This document shows positions 63,528 to 64,000 of a DNA stretch of 64,000 bases, one piece after another (the first letter of the stretch is position 1; every line of letters begins with the position of its first letter). The stretch comes from Pseudomonas versuta (GTDB taxonomy: Bacteria > Pseudomonadota > Gammaproteobacteria > Pseudomonadales > Pseudomonadaceae). A model generated the notes under the pieces. The model did not search any database, was not told the origin of the DNA, and saw only the letters and a list, made by a program, of their open reading frames with translations. The stretch covers positions 1 to 64,000 of the forward strand of contig NZ_CP012676.1 of assembly GCF_001294575.1 (NCBI RefSeq). Direction: 5' to 3'. Position numbers and translations under genes: made by a program.

Positions 63528-64000
63528 ATGTCCTCCCCCATTCCCGTCACCATCCTCAGCGGGTTTCTCGGTGCCGGTAAAACCACGTTGCTGCGCCATC
63601 TGCTCAAGGCCGAACACGGGCTGAAAATTGCCGTGATCGAGAATGAATTCAGCGATGCCGGGATCGATACCCAATTGCTGGGCGATGAACCGGTGCAAGT
63701 CATGACCCTGTCCAATGGCTGTGTTTGCTGCACCATCCACACGGACCTGACCAAGGCTCTGTACCTGCTGCTTGAACGTCTGGACAGCGGTGAAATTGCC
63801 TTCGACCGGTTGGTCATCGAATGCACAGGCCTGGCTGATCCGGCCCCGGTGGCACAAACCTTCTTTATTGACGAAGAGCTGCGTGAGCGTTATCTGCTGG
63901 ACGGCATCATTACGTTGGTGGATGCCGCCCATGCCGACGTCCACCTGAGCCAGACCATCGCCCAGGCGCAAATCGGCTTTGCCGACCGGTTATTGGTGAG
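63528..64000 (+). CDS. yjiA: CobW/YjiA-family GTPase, N-terminal part (3' end outside the window)
   Basis: 157 codons present of about 320. Walker A GFLGAGKTT is at residues 12-20, with the metal-binding GCVCCT (C65, C67, C68) and the VIECTGLADPAPV switch region. YjiA is a G3E GTPase of the metal-chaperone group; with cstA and ybdD it is usual neighbour of this transporter. Cut only by the window edge. CAAGGAG precedes the ATG. Confidence 0.94.
   Translation, partial: MSSPIPVTILSGFLGAGKTTLLRHLLKAEHGLKIAVIENEFSDAGIDTQLLGDEPVQVMTLSNGCVCCTIHTDLTKALYLLLERLDSGEIAFDRLVIECTGLADPAPVAQTFFIDEELRERYLLDGIITLVDAAHADVHLSQTIAQAQIGFADRLLV

Overview
The window is a 64 kb piece of a Pseudomonas chromosome, most likely from the P. 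fluorescens lineage. The evidence is the GC-rich codon use, a gene order recalled from P. aeruginosa (leuS to hrpB in the first 25 kb; cioAB; katB-ankB-radA-cstA near the end), a LadS-type hybrid kinase, a cyanide-insensitive-type oxidase, and several REP-like repeat families typical of fluorescent pseudomonads. Nearly all genes are chromosomal core or niche-metabolism genes. I see no prophage, insertion sequence, CRISPR array, tRNA or rRNA. Species assignment is not possible from the sequence alone.

Layout. 0-12.3 kb: 5' part of leuS, a small unknown gene, a YdcF-like protein, then the minus-strand block miaB-phoH-ybeY-corC-lnt (tRNA, rRNA and envelope maturation), a DUF1820 gene, a Sel1 protein and the operon thiD-thiE-hemL. 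12.5-25.4 kb: ladS, an AidB-like acyl-CoA dehydrogenase, amn, rluE, an Lrp-type regulator, a candidate structured RNA, a repeat-rich exported protein, a cation efflux protein, a lipoprotein and hrpB. 25.4-38.5 kb: an EEP-family phosphatase/nuclease, YciC, DUF2076, a NYN-domain plus DEDDh exonuclease pair, a YedA-like transporter, rhlE, a flavoprotein, a histone-deacetylase-like enzyme, GNAT, tesB with a HAD phosphatase, and a coupled ypfJ/hydrolase pair.

38.6-46.4 kb is a coherent aromatic/hydroaromatic island: pcaQ, pcaH, pcaG, two transporters, quiC and a TetR regulator. Together they would import quinate/shikimate-type compounds, dehydrate 3-dehydroshikimate to protocatechuate (QuiC) and cleave its ring (PcaHG). 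A PcaQ-type operator overlaps the pcaQ stop codon, and a 60-bp perfect palindrome lies between it and pcaH.

46.4-64 kb: trmA with an NCS2 purine permease, a small secreted protein, a DJ-1-like protein lacking its nucleophile, an MFS exporter, cioAB with a DUF2474 small gene, rlmG, a ferredoxin-NADP reductase, mscL, periplasmic katB with ankB, radA, and cstA-ybdD-yjiA (truncated by the window end).

Most interesting observations: LadS has a receiver without the phospho-accepting aspartate; the DJ-1-like protein has lost its catalytic cysteine; about 200 bases upstream of the repeat-rich protein look like a structured RNA ending in a terminator; the pca promoter region carries the operator and the large palindrome; and exact DnaA boxes are over-represented between 32 and 50 kb. 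I did not find a convincing new multi-gene system. The NYN/exonuclease pair is the closest candidate.
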